Below, in pieces: positions 1 to 8,020 of a DNA stretch of 64,000 bases. Origin of the DNA: Pseudobythopirellula maris (GTDB taxonomy: Bacteria > Planctomycetota > Planctomycetia > Pirellulales > Lacipirellulaceae); contig NZ_SJPQ01000002.1 of NCBI RefSeq assembly GCF_007859945.1, positions 846,279 through 910,278 of the forward strand, written 5' to 3'. The notes beneath the pieces were generated by a model, which ran no database searches, was not told where the DNA came from, and saw nothing but the letters and a program-made list of their open reading frames with translations. Each line of letters begins with the position of its first letter. Position 1 is the stretch's first letter. The translations under genes were made by a program, and so were the position numbers.

Positions 1-85
1 TTTCTTCACAAAAAGCTGGACACGAGCCCCTGAGTTGGTATCATCGGGGCAGTGAACCGAACGAGGAGGCCAGGAGCTTTTCTTC

Positions 86-213
86 CTCGCGACATATTAT
101 CGATAGTTGCGAGAGGCGATTGCCTCATCAACATTATCTCGCTCCGAAAGATAGGCCTCTTCTCTGTTCCGGCCCCGTCGTGACACCCTTCGGGGTGTTC
201 GGCGGGGTTTTTT
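86..213 (+). other. Possible structured non-coding RNA ending in a terminator
   Basis: No credible reading frame covers the first 385 bases on either strand. From about position 108 the + strand can fold: GAGGC/GCCTC with a GATT loop, a flanking GCGAG/CTCGC pair, an alternative GAGAGGC/GCCTCTTCTC pairing, and finally a strong terminator at 173-213. This layout (AT-rich stretch, small hairpin, unpaired segment, G+C hairpin, T-run) would suit a small RNA such as a tracrRNA. It could equally be the 3' untranslated end of a gene to the left of the window. No CRISPR repeat or cas gene is visible, so identity is open. Confidence 0.25.
173..213 (+). terminator. Rho-independent terminator
   Basis: A nested hairpin (CCCCG...CGGGG enclosing ACACCC-TTC-GGGGTGT) is followed directly by six T residues. 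It ends whatever transcript enters from the left edge; the first confident gene starts downstream at 386. Confidence 0.8.
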
Positions 214-385
214 ATTGGTCTGATGGCTCGCGTGATTCTTCGAGGGACTCTCCCTCTGCGCGAAGGCCGACACCGCGATGGTGAACCGAGCGCAGCGGCG
301 TGCTCTCGTGACGATCACACACGAACGACTCTCCCATAATGCCCATTCGCTCGTTACTCGCGCGGCGCCGCGAACCTCTAGAAGC

Positions 386-1081
386 ATGACCGAAACGAAT
401 CCGGCGACGCGCTCGCCGTGGCTGATCAACGATGACCACCATGTCGAACTTTCCTGCGGAGCGTGCAACGCGACGCTCGACTTGGCCGACCCCGCCAGCG
501 GTGTTAGCGCGCTTTGCTTCGACGGCCACGCGGTCGAGGGCGCGCTGTGGCGTGTCACGCTCGGCGAGCGTCCCCAGCTTGCCGAGTCGTACGCCAGGGG
601 CGCCGACTTGGTCGCCGTGTACGACCCGACCGAAGGCTTCCCATTCCGCACGCGGCTGGTGTGGGAGTGCGAGGCTCTCGACCGGGGCGTGCGGCTCACG
701 CTCACCTGCTCGGTACAAACCCACCTGCTCGACACGAGCCCACAGCTCGGTGTGGCGTCGGACCTGGGCGCGGAACTGATCGACGCCGAGCAACGCGATG
801 CGGACGCCGGGGCCATGCCGCTCGGCGCGCGGTGGCTCTGCCGTGGCGGGGCTGCGGGGGTCGCCTGCTTCGAGGCGGCCCATCCTGCCGACCTGAGCGG
901 GGCGCTGATCGAGCCGCTCGGCGCCGAGGGGCGGCGATCGCTCGGAACGGCGTTCCTTGAGAAGGGCGTGATTTGCTGCGGCCGTCTCGTCGCCCTCGTG
1001 CTTCCGCCCGACGCCCGCCTGGCGGACGCCCTGCCGCACTACGAGCGTTTCGTCGCGGCCGAACTGCCGCTGACGACCTAG
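386..1081 (+). CDS. Conserved hypothetical protein with one CxxC
   Basis: A 231-residue protein I do not recognise. The start chosen is ATG 386 (MTETNPATRS); the frame stays open upstream to 278, but those residues have the composition of non-coding sequence. It has no signal peptide or membrane segment, so it is probably cytoplasmic. A single CGAC motif (C24, C27) lies near the N-terminus, followed by alternating hydrophobic strands that suggest a beta-rich fold. It is transcribed convergently with the lipoprotein gene ending at 1147. Strong third-position G/C supports coding. Function unknown. Confidence 0.7.
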   Translation: MTETNPATRSPWLINDDHHVELSCGACNATLDLADPASGVSALCFDGHAVEGALWRVTLGERPQLAESYARGADLVAVYDPTEGFPFRTRLVWECEALDRGVRLTLTCSVQTHLLDTSPQLGVASDLGAELIDAEQRDADAGAMPLGARWLCRGGAAGVACFEAAHPADLSGALIEPLGAEGRRSLGTAFLEKGVICCGRLVALVLPPDARLADALPHYERFVAAELPLTT

Positions 1082-1146
1082 ACACTTCCGTGAGAAAAGA
1101 CGAGCTTAGGCACGTTCCCGCGGGGCTCTCGCTTGAGCGGCGCCTG

Positions 1147-2457
1147 TCACTCGAAGCTCCGCACCACCGGTTCGAGCAGCTCGTCGTCGCCCGCCAACAC
1201 GCGGATGAATCCTCCTTCGGCGCGTAGCTCGTAAGGCTCGCCCGTGGCGGGGTTCGTGTCGTGGCCGAGCGGCTCGATCCCGACGGCGGTCGCCAACGCG
1301 AGAGACCATGTCTCGCACCGCGCCCGGTCGCGCGCCACCAACCGTTGGGCGATCACCAAGTCACCCGCGAACAGCAGCTTGGCGAACGGCGCGGGGGTGA
1401 CGTCGAACGCGCGCATCGCGCGCTCGATCGTGACGCCGCGGGTGTGGTACGGGTCGCGGGCGGCGGCCACCAAGGGCGCCATCGCACGCAGATAGATCAG
1501 CTCGTCGGCCGCCACGAGCGCAGGGCTCGTTTCTTGCAACTCGACAAGCTTGCCCTCGGCGATCAGCCGCTTGCGTTCCTCTGGCGTGATGATCTGGTTG
1601 AGCATGCCCAGCCGCAACGCCTCGTAGGCGTGCATCGTGGCGGCGCGGTCGCCCACGAGCATCCGCTCGTCGCCCGGCCAAGCGGCCAACTGGGCCCGCA
1701 GCGTCGCCTCGAGCCGCTGGGCCTCGCGGGCGGTCGCGCTGTCGCGTTCCAGCAGGAAGCGGACCCCTTCGAGGCACTCGGCCCGCAGGTTGGCGGCGAG
1801 CACCCGGCTCTCGATGCGGGGCACGCGGCTGAGCACCTCGGTCCAGCCCAGGGCCGCGTCGATCCGCTCGGCCGCCGGCCACGCTTCGGCCCCGCCGTGC
1901 GTGGCGTCGAGCAGCAGCAGCCGCACCGCGGCCTGCACCTCGTCGAGCATCGGCATCGCGGCGAAGTGGCCCAGGCGATGGTTCACCCGGAACTGGCGCC
2001 ACGGCATCCGCCCGGCCGCGAGCACGCACTCGATCCGCTCGGCGTTTTCGGCGAGCAGCTTCTTGGCGGCTTCGCGTCCGCCGTCGCTTATTCCGTCCGG
2101 CGAGATCGCCGCCAACGCGTCGAGCTGGTCGTTGAGCAAACCGAGCTGCACACGACCGAAGCAATTGCCGAGCGCCACGGCGGCGTTGCCGTCCTCCGCG
2201 TCGGTCGATCCCATGGACGGCTCGAAGAGCTGCTTGGGGAGCCCCTGGGCGAGACGCACCCGCTCGACTTCGCGGGCGAGCTCGCTGCCGGGCTCGGCCA
2301 GGGCGCCGCGGAGCTCGGCGCACTCGAGCAGCTGATCAACCGGGTCGTCTCCCGAGTCGCCGCAACCCGAGGCGAGCGAGAGGAGGGCGAGAGCCGCTCC
2401 AAAAAACAACGCCCCCGCGACTTGGCGAGGGCGTTGGCGTGTGCGTGGTATCGGCAT
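1147..2457 (-). CDS. Predicted lipoprotein, helical, unknown function
   Basis: 436 residues starting at the ATG giving MPIPRTRQRP. The frame extends 13 codons upstream, but this start places a classic lipoprotein signal: basic n-region, hydrophobic stretch 13-30 and lipobox LASGC with the lipidated Cys at 32. The rest is predicted mostly helical, with no recognisable domain. It sits 70 bases behind the ClpP-like gene on the same strand, so the two are probably co-transcribed; a membrane-anchored partner or substrate of that protein is possible but speculative. Confidence 0.75.
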   Translation of the reverse strand: MPIPRTRQRPRQVAGALFFGAALALLSLASGCGDSGDDPVDQLLECAELRGALAEPGSELAREVERVRLAQGLPKQLFEPSMGSTDAEDGNAAVALGNCFGRVQLGLLNDQLDALAAISPDGISDGGREAAKKLLAENAERIECVLAAGRMPWRQFRVNHRLGHFAAMPMLDEVQAAVRLLLLDATHGGAEAWPAAERIDAALGWTEVLSRVPRIESRVLAANLRAECLEGVRFLLERDSATAREAQRLEATLRAQLAAWPGDERMLVGDRAATMHAYEALRLGMLNQIITPEERKRLIAEGKLVELQETSPALVAADELIYLRAMAPLVAAARDPYHTRGVTIERAMRAFDVTPAPFAKLLFAGDLVIAQRLVARDRARCETWSLALATAVGIEPLGHDTNPATGEPYELRAEGGFIRVLAGDDELLEPVVRSFE

Positions 2458-2527
2458 CGTGAGCTTCCTGCTCGGGGCCGTGGGGGGGACAGGCAACTCC
2501 GTGAGCCCCGCTTGGTTCGTGCGGCGC

Positions 2528-3163
2528 TTAGTTCGTGCGACGCTGCGCCGCGGGGGCGTTCGACTTCACACGCAGCGGAGGCGATCCGTTGCGCGACGAC
2601 TTTCCGCCGCTCTTCGGCGCTGCCGAGCCTTGCATGAAAGTCCCGAGCTGGTCGAACTCGAGCAACTCGGCGATGCCGGCCTCGGCCATCTCGCGGCCCG
2701 AAACGTAGCGGCCGGGATTGATCCAGTCGTCCATCAGTTTGGCGTCGACGTTGAACAAGTCGGAGAGAAGCTTGTCCATGTCGCGCTCCAGCTGGCCGAA
2801 GTGGCGGGCCCACTCGGCGGCCTCGGCGAGGCCCACGTTCTCTTCGCTCTGCCACTTCATCGGGTGGAACAGCAGCACGCTGTAAGGGGTGACGATGCGA
2901 CGCTCGCACACGGCGAACGGCCACAGCGTGGCGCTGGAGCACTCGCCCGTGACGATGCCGGTCACACGCAGCCGGCGGAGCCGGATGAGCATCATCAGCG
3001 ACATCGCGCAGTAGGGGCTGCCGCCCGGCGAGTCGAAGTACATCACGCACTCGTCGCCCGGCGCCACGTCGAGCAGCCGCTCGGTCAGATCGCTCTCGTT
3101 GTCCGTGAGGTCGCCGACGACAGCGATTTCAACCGGGCTTTCATCTTCGCGAGAGTCTTCCAT
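2528..3163 (-). CDS. ClpP-like (crotonase-fold) serine protease homologue
   Basis: 211 residues related to the ClpP/SDH clan. The oxyanion region is seen as SPGGS (45-49), the nucleophile region as GECSSAT (73-79, Ser77 in the ClpP Ser position) and the catalytic His region as LLFHPM (His100). In canonical ClpP the Asp precedes an R/N-F/Y-x-S motif; here that motif reads GRYVS (151-155), so the Asp position seems to be Gly, although D145 and D146 lie close. The C-terminal 35 residues are Ser/Lys-rich and probably disordered. No signal peptide, so cytoplasmic. No ClpX/ClpA gene is adjacent. It may be a divergent or inactive ClpP paralogue. The lipoprotein gene 70 bases downstream likely shares its transcript. 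Confidence 0.8.
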   Translation of the reverse strand: MEDSREDESPVEIAVVGDLTDNESDLTERLLDVAPGDECVMYFDSPGGSPYCAMSLMMLIRLRRLRVTGIVTGECSSATLWPFAVCERRIVTPYSVLLFHPMKWQSEENVGLAEAAEWARHFGQLERDMDKLLSDLFNVDAKLMDDWINPGRYVSGREMAEAGIAELLEFDQLGTFMQGSAAPKSGGKSSRNGSPPLRVKSNAPAAQRRTN

Positions 3164-3434
3164 CGTTGCCTGCCTTGGGGTCGTATACTAAATGCCGAGT
3201 GCGAATCGTTGTGTTCTGGGGTGGGCTCCGCGTGGGCGGTCGCCAAGTCCGAGCCTTCAGTTTAGGAAAGCAGCCCGTTTTGCACTAGATTTATGGTGGG
3301 AAATCGGACCCCGCTATTCGGACAGGGGCCGGCGCCACCGCTCCAACCCGCCCGAAACGAACCGCGGAGCCGGCGCCACCCGATTTTTCGGCGCCACGAT
3401 CAAAAGCCTTTAACTACCGGTGTAAACGAGAAAC

Positions 3435-4073
3435 ATGCCCCTGAGCGTTGCCTGCCCGAACGGACACCGGTTCAATGTCGCCGACGACCTCGTCGGACGT
3501 CGGGCGGTGTGCCCCCAATGCAAGGCGCCGTTCGAGATCGTCGCGTCGCCCCCCACAGCGTCGGCCCCCACAGGGCCGGCGACCGAGCCCCCGCCTCCCA
3601 CTTCTCCACCACAGGCCCCCTCGATGGGGACGCCGCAGGCCCACGCAGTGGGGCCCGTCGATCCGCCCGCCCGCTGGCGGGTGCGTCCCCCCACAGGCGG
3701 CGAGTACGGCCCGGCCGACGAGGCGACAATGGCCGGCTGGATAGCCGCCGGCCGGGTGCTCAACAACTCGTTGGTGTGGCGGACCGGCTGGCCCGAGTGG
3801 CGACTGGCGGCCGATGTCGCCGATCGCTTGCCGGCCCCATTGCCTGTCGGTCCCGTCGCGCAGGCGCCGGCGCCGCCGGCGGTCGAATCGCCCCCGCCCG
3901 CTCCCACGCCGCAAACGAAAAAGCCCAAGCCATCGGCCCCGATGGCCAAGCCCGACTACGAGTTGCGTCGCCGCCGCGCGGCGCGGCGACGCCGCAACCT
4001 CAGCCTGCTGCTCTTCGTCGTCACCATGGCGCTCGCCGCGGTGCTGGTGGTGTTGCTCAACACACGCAGCTGA
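3435..4073 (+). CDS. Zinc-ribbon / GYF_2 domain membrane protein
   Basis: 212 residues with three parts. Residues 1-35 form a small zinc ribbon (C7, H11, C26, C29). Residues about 79-127 look like a GYF_2 domain (GGEYGPADEATMAGWIAAGR), flanked by Pro/Ala-rich linkers. A very basic stretch at about 172-186 (RRRRAARRRR) precedes one membrane helix at about 188-208 close to the C-terminus. This gives a tail-anchored protein with its domains in the cytoplasm. Such proteins are common and uncharacterised in planctomycetes; GYF_2 is thought to bind proline-rich partners. It begins a rightward run of four genes up to the dGTPase. Confidence 0.8.
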   Translation: MPLSVACPNGHRFNVADDLVGRRAVCPQCKAPFEIVASPPTASAPTGPATEPPPPTSPPQAPSMGTPQAHAVGPVDPPARWRVRPPTGGEYGPADEATMAGWIAAGRVLNNSLVWRTGWPEWRLAADVADRLPAPLPVGPVAQAPAPPAVESPPPAPTPQTKKPKPSAPMAKPDYELRRRRAARRRRNLSLLLFVVTMALAAVLVVLLNTRS

Positions 4074-4130
4074 CGAGCCTGGCACGCTCCGGCGTGACAC
4101 ACCCCTTCCACATTCCCCCCAAGGCGCCGC

Positions 4131-4679
4131 ATGAACCACCCACTCAGCCGAACCCTCACCACGGGCGCTCTGCTCGCGATCGTCGCATTCTCCGCCCAAG
4201 CCGAAGAGGTGGGCGGCGCCCTGCAATACACGCCCCCCGAGTCGTGGCAGGCGGTCAAGCCACGCAGCCGCATCGTGCAGCGCGAGTACTCGGTAACGCA
4301 CGACAAGGCCGAAGACGACACGCCCGCCGCGCGGATGACGATCACCTCGGCCGGCGGCGGCGTCGAGGCGAACCTCGCCCGCTGGGTCGGGCAGTTCCAG
4401 AACGTCTCTGACGGCGCCCAACGCCGCGAGAAAATCGAGGTCGCCGGCATGCCCGTCTCGCTGCTCGACATCGAGGGGACCTACCTCGAAGGGATGCGGC
4501 CGTTCGGCCCGAAGACGCCGCGCCCCGAGTACCGCATGCTCGCCGCGGTGGTCGAGACCGGCGCCAAGGGCGACTACTTCTTCAAACTCGTCGGCCCCGC
4601 CGCCGTGGTGGCCCAGCATGCCGAGGCGTTCCGCGAGATGGTCGAGGGGATCACGCCGCCCTCGGGAGCGGGATCATGA
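4131..4679 (+). CDS. Secreted hypothetical protein
   Basis: 182 residues with a cleavable signal peptide (MNHPLSRTLTTGALLAIVAFSAQA, predicted cut after SAQA). The mature part (about 158 residues) begins with the strand-like segment LQYTPPESW, reminiscent of periplasmic proteins whose N-terminus reads 'y..P..W', and holds a YFFKLVGP segment near the end; it is probably a small alpha/beta fold. No enzyme motif is visible. Its last codon overlaps the start of the HIT gene by ATGA, so the two are translationally coupled. Confidence 0.75.
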   Translation: MNHPLSRTLTTGALLAIVAFSAQAEEVGGALQYTPPESWQAVKPRSRIVQREYSVTHDKAEDDTPAARMTITSAGGGVEANLARWVGQFQNVSDGAQRREKIEVAGMPVSLLDIEGTYLEGMRPFGPKTPRPEYRMLAAVVETGAKGDYFFKLVGPAAVVAQHAEAFREMVEGITPPSGAGS

Positions 4680-5236
4680 GCGGCGACGAAAGCTCGCCAT
4701 CGAGCAACCGGCTGTGGGCGCCGTGGCGCTTGAGCTACATCAAGGGCGCCGAGGGCGACGAACCGTCGCCACCCGAGCCCTCGGCGTGGTGCGACGACGC
4801 CGTGCACGATTGTTTCCTCTGCCGGGCGGCGGCCGAGTACGGCGCCCCCGCCTCGGCCGACAGGGCGAACCTCGTCGTCTGCCGGGCGCCGGGGGCTGTG
4901 GCTCTGCTGAACCGCTACCCGTACAGCAACGGCCACCTGCTCGTCTCCCCCGCCCGGCACGTGGCGGAGCTGGGCGACCTGACGGACGACGAGCACCTGG
5001 CGCTGATGCGGCTGGTGACGCGTTACACGACGCTGCTCGCCGAGCGGCTCACGGCCCAGGGCTGCAACGTGGGGCTGAACCTCGGCCGCGTCGCCGGCGC
5101 CGGCGTGCCGGGCCACCTGCACTGGCACCTCGTGCCGCGTTGGACCGGCGACCACAACTTCATGGCGACCACAGCCGGGGCGCGGGTCATCCCACAGGCG
5201 CTCGACGCGGCGTGGGAGCTGCTCTGCGACTCGTAG
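4676..5236 (+). CDS. HIT-family nucleotide hydrolase/phosphorylase
   Basis: 186 residues. The histidine triad GHLHWHLVPRW gives H147-x-H149-x-H151, the catalytic signature of HIT proteins, which act on diadenosine polyphosphates or nucleoside phosphoramidates. The N-terminal NRLWAPWRLSYIKG and the C46-x-x-C49 pair match the AP4A-phosphorylase-like HIT group found with W-x-P-x-R-x-x-Y-I. Core strands NLVVCRAPG and LLNRYPYSNGHLLV fit the fold. Cytoplasmic. The start overlaps the preceding stop (ATGA). Exact substrate cannot be told from sequence. Confidence 0.9.
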   Translation: MSGDESSPSSNRLWAPWRLSYIKGAEGDEPSPPEPSAWCDDAVHDCFLCRAAAEYGAPASADRANLVVCRAPGAVALLNRYPYSNGHLLVSPARHVAELGDLTDDEHLALMRLVTRYTTLLAERLTAQGCNVGLNLGRVAGAGVPGHLHWHLVPRWTGDHNFMATTAGARVIPQALDAAWELLCDS

Positions 5237-5273
5237 TGCAGCGCTCGCGCGGATTTGCTACGAAACCGCCATA

Positions 5274-5294
5274 CCGACGGCCATTGGCCGTCGG
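5274..5294. repeat. Perfect hairpin after the HIT gene
   Basis: A 9-bp perfect stem (CCGACGGCC/GGCCGTCGG) with a 3-base loop, 37 bases after the HIT stop and without a T-run. It could be a factor-assisted terminator or one of the palindromic repeats abundant in this genome. Confidence 0.5.
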
Positions 5295-5361
5295 CTAAAT
5301 TGCTAACCGCTGACTGCTCCCTTCCTTACGACTCACCGCTAATCGTTAACGACTACAACGC

Positions 5362-6507
5362 ATGCTCTCCGCCGAACGTGAATCGCTGATCCTCGCGCCG
5401 TACGCCATGCGCGGCGCCGACTCGGTGGGCCGCGAGCACGCGGAGCCGGGGCACCCCTACCGGTCGCCTTACCAGCGCGACCGCGACCGCATCACGCACA
5501 GCTCGGCCTTCCGCCGACTGAGCCACAAGACGCAGGTCTTCACCGGCGAGCTGGGCGACTACCACCGCTCGCGGCTTACGCACACGCTCGAGGTGGCGTC
5601 GGTCGCGCGCACCTTGGCCCGCGCGTTGCGGCTCAACGAGGACTTGGTCGAGGCGCTGGCCCTGGCGCACGACATCGGCCACCCGCCGTTCGGCCACGCC
5701 GGCGAGGGGTTTTTGGACGAGCGGCTGGCCGACGACGGCGGGTTCAACCACAACCGCCAGGCGCTGCGGATCGTCTGCCTCTTGGAGACGCGTTACCCGC
5801 GGTTCCCGGGGCTCAACCTGTCTCGCGAGGTGCTCGACGGCCAGCGCCGCCGCGGCGACAAGCCGGCGCGGACCGAGAGCCGCCTCGCCCCCGAGCCGTT
5901 CCCCCAGACGCAGGCCCAGCGGGAGAGCCCGCTCCTAGAAGTCCAGATCGTCGACGCCGCCGACAGCATCGCCTACGACTCGCACGACGCCGACGACGCC
6001 CTGGAGCTCGGCCTGCTCGAGCTCGGCGAGTTGGAGTCGGTCACGCTCTGGAGCGAGGCGGTCGAGCGCGTGCGGCGCCGCTTCGCGGCGCTCTCCGACG
6101 CCGAGCTGCGCCGCGCCGTGATCCACGAGCTGATCGACTACCAAGTGAGCGACCTCTTAACCACGACCCAGCAAGCGATCGAGTCGCACAGCGCCGACTC
6201 AATCGGCGCCGTCCGCCGGGCGCCGCCGCTCGCGGCGCCGAGCCCCGAGGTGGCGGAGAAGAAGCTCGTGCTCGAGTCGCTGCTGTTCCGCCGCGTCTAC
6301 CGCCACCCGCTGGTCTTGGAGAGCCGCGCCGAGGCGATGACCGTCCTCGGCGAGCGCTTCGACCGCGCGATGGAAGACCCCGACCGCCTGCCGGCGACCT
6401 ACCAGCGCGTCGCCCGCGACGAGGGGACGCCCCGCGCTGTGGCTGATTATCTGTCGAGTCTTACGGATCGCGCGGCGTTGTCGGCTGAAGCGCACCCGGC
6501 GGTTTGA
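5362..6507 (+). CDS. dgt: Deoxyguanosinetriphosphate triphosphohydrolase-like protein
   Basis: 381 residues of the HD-domain dNTPase family, which removes triphosphate from dGTP and related dNTPs in the cytoplasm. Visible motifs are the N-terminal YQRDRDRITHSSAFRRLSHK, the first HD histidine at H74 (SRLTHTLEV), then AHDIGHPPFGH with H103-D104 and H107/H112, and a later ADSIAYDSHDADD segment carrying the last metal Asp. The length fits the short type-2 dGTPase-like branch rather than the longer E. coli enzyme. It ends a run of four co-directional genes. Confidence 0.93.
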   Translation: MLSAERESLILAPYAMRGADSVGREHAEPGHPYRSPYQRDRDRITHSSAFRRLSHKTQVFTGELGDYHRSRLTHTLEVASVARTLARALRLNEDLVEALALAHDIGHPPFGHAGEGFLDERLADDGGFNHNRQALRIVCLLETRYPRFPGLNLSREVLDGQRRRGDKPARTESRLAPEPFPQTQAQRESPLLEVQIVDAADSIAYDSHDADDALELGLLELGELESVTLWSEAVERVRRRFAALSDAELRRAVIHELIDYQVSDLLTTTQQAIESHSADSIGAVRRAPPLAAPSPEVAEKKLVLESLLFRRVYRHPLVLESRAEAMTVLGERFDRAMEDPDRLPATYQRVARDEGTPRAVADYLSSLTDRAALSAEAHPAV

Positions 6508-6510
6508 GAT

Positions 6511-6540
6511 TCCCCCTTCGCCTCCGGGGGAGGGCTGAGG
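6511..6540. repeat. GC-rich interspersed palindromic repeat
   Basis: CCCCCTTCGCCTCCGGGGG followed by AGGGCTGAGGG, just behind the dGTPase stop. It resembles the elements at 9251-9287, 9333-9370 and 48079-48105 (C-run, short loop, G-run, then GGGCT.AGGG), so it is probably one copy of a dispersed family. Confidence 0.5.
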
Positions 6541-6642
6541 GTGAAGACAGTCGCTACTTACTACTTACTTATTACGAACTACGTACAGTTGGGGACCGTG
6601 CGGCGTTGGTTGTTCAAGGTAGTAGCTGTTGGAGACTCGACC

Positions 6643-7731
6643 TCACTCCGCATACTCTGAATACTCTTCAAGCACCGAATCAGACAGGTGCCCAAGGTGC
6701 TTCATTTGCAGCAGTTCCTCTACAGCGTCGTACGAGATAAAGGAACAGCTTTCAGAGAGCGGCGCCCGCTCTAGCAGGCTGAACACTGGGCGTTGTATCT
6801 CGGTAAAGACTTTCTGCTTTCGAGACTCCGGAGCCACAATATGCAACCTGATATCCATGTTGGGTTGCAGGGCCAGCAAATCGGCCATACGCAGAATGCC
6901 AGAGTAGACCGCTGTTGTATGCTCAACCTCAAACGCCCTGACGATGGATCGTCCTTTGAGCCATATCACGTCGATATTCTCGATAGTTCGCAACGTAGTA
7001 TCATCGTAGTTTAGCGGCAATACTTCGATTAGCGAATCTGTGTCGGGACTCCACTTTTGCAGCACGGCCCCTCTATCGTTACGTGGCAGCCAGACCTTGA
7101 AGCCCATCCGTTCGCCGCACTCAGCTAGCGATGCCTGAATTCCGTACGACGGTCGAATTGCGTCATCCGTCGATGGTTCGTCTTCATCCTCTGGGACCGT
7201 CACCGCAACGACTTTATCAGCACGCCTAATACGTGAACTGACCAGCTTACGAAACTCAGCATCATCGACGGCATAGTCTGTGCCACCATCGGCTTGGCTG
7301 GATAGCAACTGCTCTAAGAACTCGCCGTCTTCGTCGTCTAGGTGGTTCAGACTTCGTCGGACCTTTCCAGTCCAACCGCCCTCTTGCTTGCTCGTGTTCT
7401 TAGTGAACGATAAGGATTGCCACACAGCATCATCGTGTATCGGTACGCACTTCTCTTTCGTCAGCCACACCGTTGGGCGAACGCGAAAGCGAACTTCAAA
7501 CGGATCGTTTTCACCATAGAACACTGGTGAGTCGTCCGTGTAGCAATCGCTCTCAACTTCGAGAACTCCTATCCACCGAGACAACTTCGTCATGTAGCAG
7601 ATAAGCTTATCGCCGGGTTTGAGACGCTTCGCGGTCTTGTGTTGAGTTGTGCGAAATCCGGACACGCTGCGGTCAGACTGGCTAAACGCCTCGTAAGTCT
7701 CAGGTGAGAAAAGATTGGTGTAGTAGGCCAT
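6643..7731 (-). CDS. EVE-like domain fused to a PD-(D/E)xK-like nuclease domain
   Basis: 362 residues from ATG 7731 (MAYYTNLFSP); a TTG 14 codons upstream is possible. The N-terminal 95 residues resemble an EVE/PUA-like domain (VSGFRTTQHKTAKRLKPGD, then KLICYMTKLSRWIGVLEV), a fold that reads modified bases in DNA. The C-terminal part has NDRGAVLQ, then IDVIWLKGRSIVRAFEVEH (residues 253-271). This matches the D...ExK pattern of the restriction-endonuclease fold, with D254 and E268 and with Glu270 in place of the usual Lys. It is clearly more AT-rich than its neighbours, stands alone and is followed by no methylase, which suggests transfer and a stand-alone defence role. That role is inference; the family itself is widespread and uncharacterised to my knowledge. 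Confidence 0.7.
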   Translation of the reverse strand: MAYYTNLFSPETYEAFSQSDRSVSGFRTTQHKTAKRLKPGDKLICYMTKLSRWIGVLEVESDCYTDDSPVFYGENDPFEVRFRVRPTVWLTKEKCVPIHDDAVWQSLSFTKNTSKQEGGWTGKVRRSLNHLDDEDGEFLEQLLSSQADGGTDYAVDDAEFRKLVSSRIRRADKVVAVTVPEDEDEPSTDDAIRPSYGIQASLAECGERMGFKVWLPRNDRGAVLQKWSPDTDSLIEVLPLNYDDTTLRTIENIDVIWLKGRSIVRAFEVEHTTAVYSGILRMADLLALQPNMDIRLHIVAPESRKQKVFTEIQRPVFSLLERAPLSESCSFISYDAVEELLQMKHLGHLSDSVLEEYSEYAE

Positions 7732-7853
7732 TTGCGGTGCTGAGGAAGTGCCGAGTCGGGATAGGTCACTCAATTATCCAGTACCCGGGTCTGACGCACA
7801 ATGAGGGCGACGCTGCCGCGTCGCTCCAAGTCCCCTCCGATATATCCGGATAG

Positions 7854-8002
7854 CGGGTAGCACCGGTTCTTGAACCGGGGTGGCGAAGCCACAAGAAACC
7901 GCCGCAGGACTCTGCTTCAGTTACGACTTCCCCGACGCTCTAGCCCGTTCTTGGGCTTCTTGTCGCCTGCGGCGACCCAGGTTTAAAAACCTGGGCTACC
8001 CG
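7854..8002. mobile_element. MITE-like element with nested inverted repeats
   Basis: About 149 bp bounded by CGGGTAGC and GCTACCCG. Inside each end lies a short palindrome (ACCGGTTC-TTG-AACCGG on the left; CCCAGGTTTAAAAACCTGGG on the right), then an inner inverted pair CGCCGCAGG/CCTGCGGCG. No coding capacity. It lies between the fadA stop and the start of the EVE gene, in an otherwise featureless gap (7774-8020). Confidence 0.6.
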
Positions 8003-8020
8003 ATTGGGGGCGGGGGTCGC

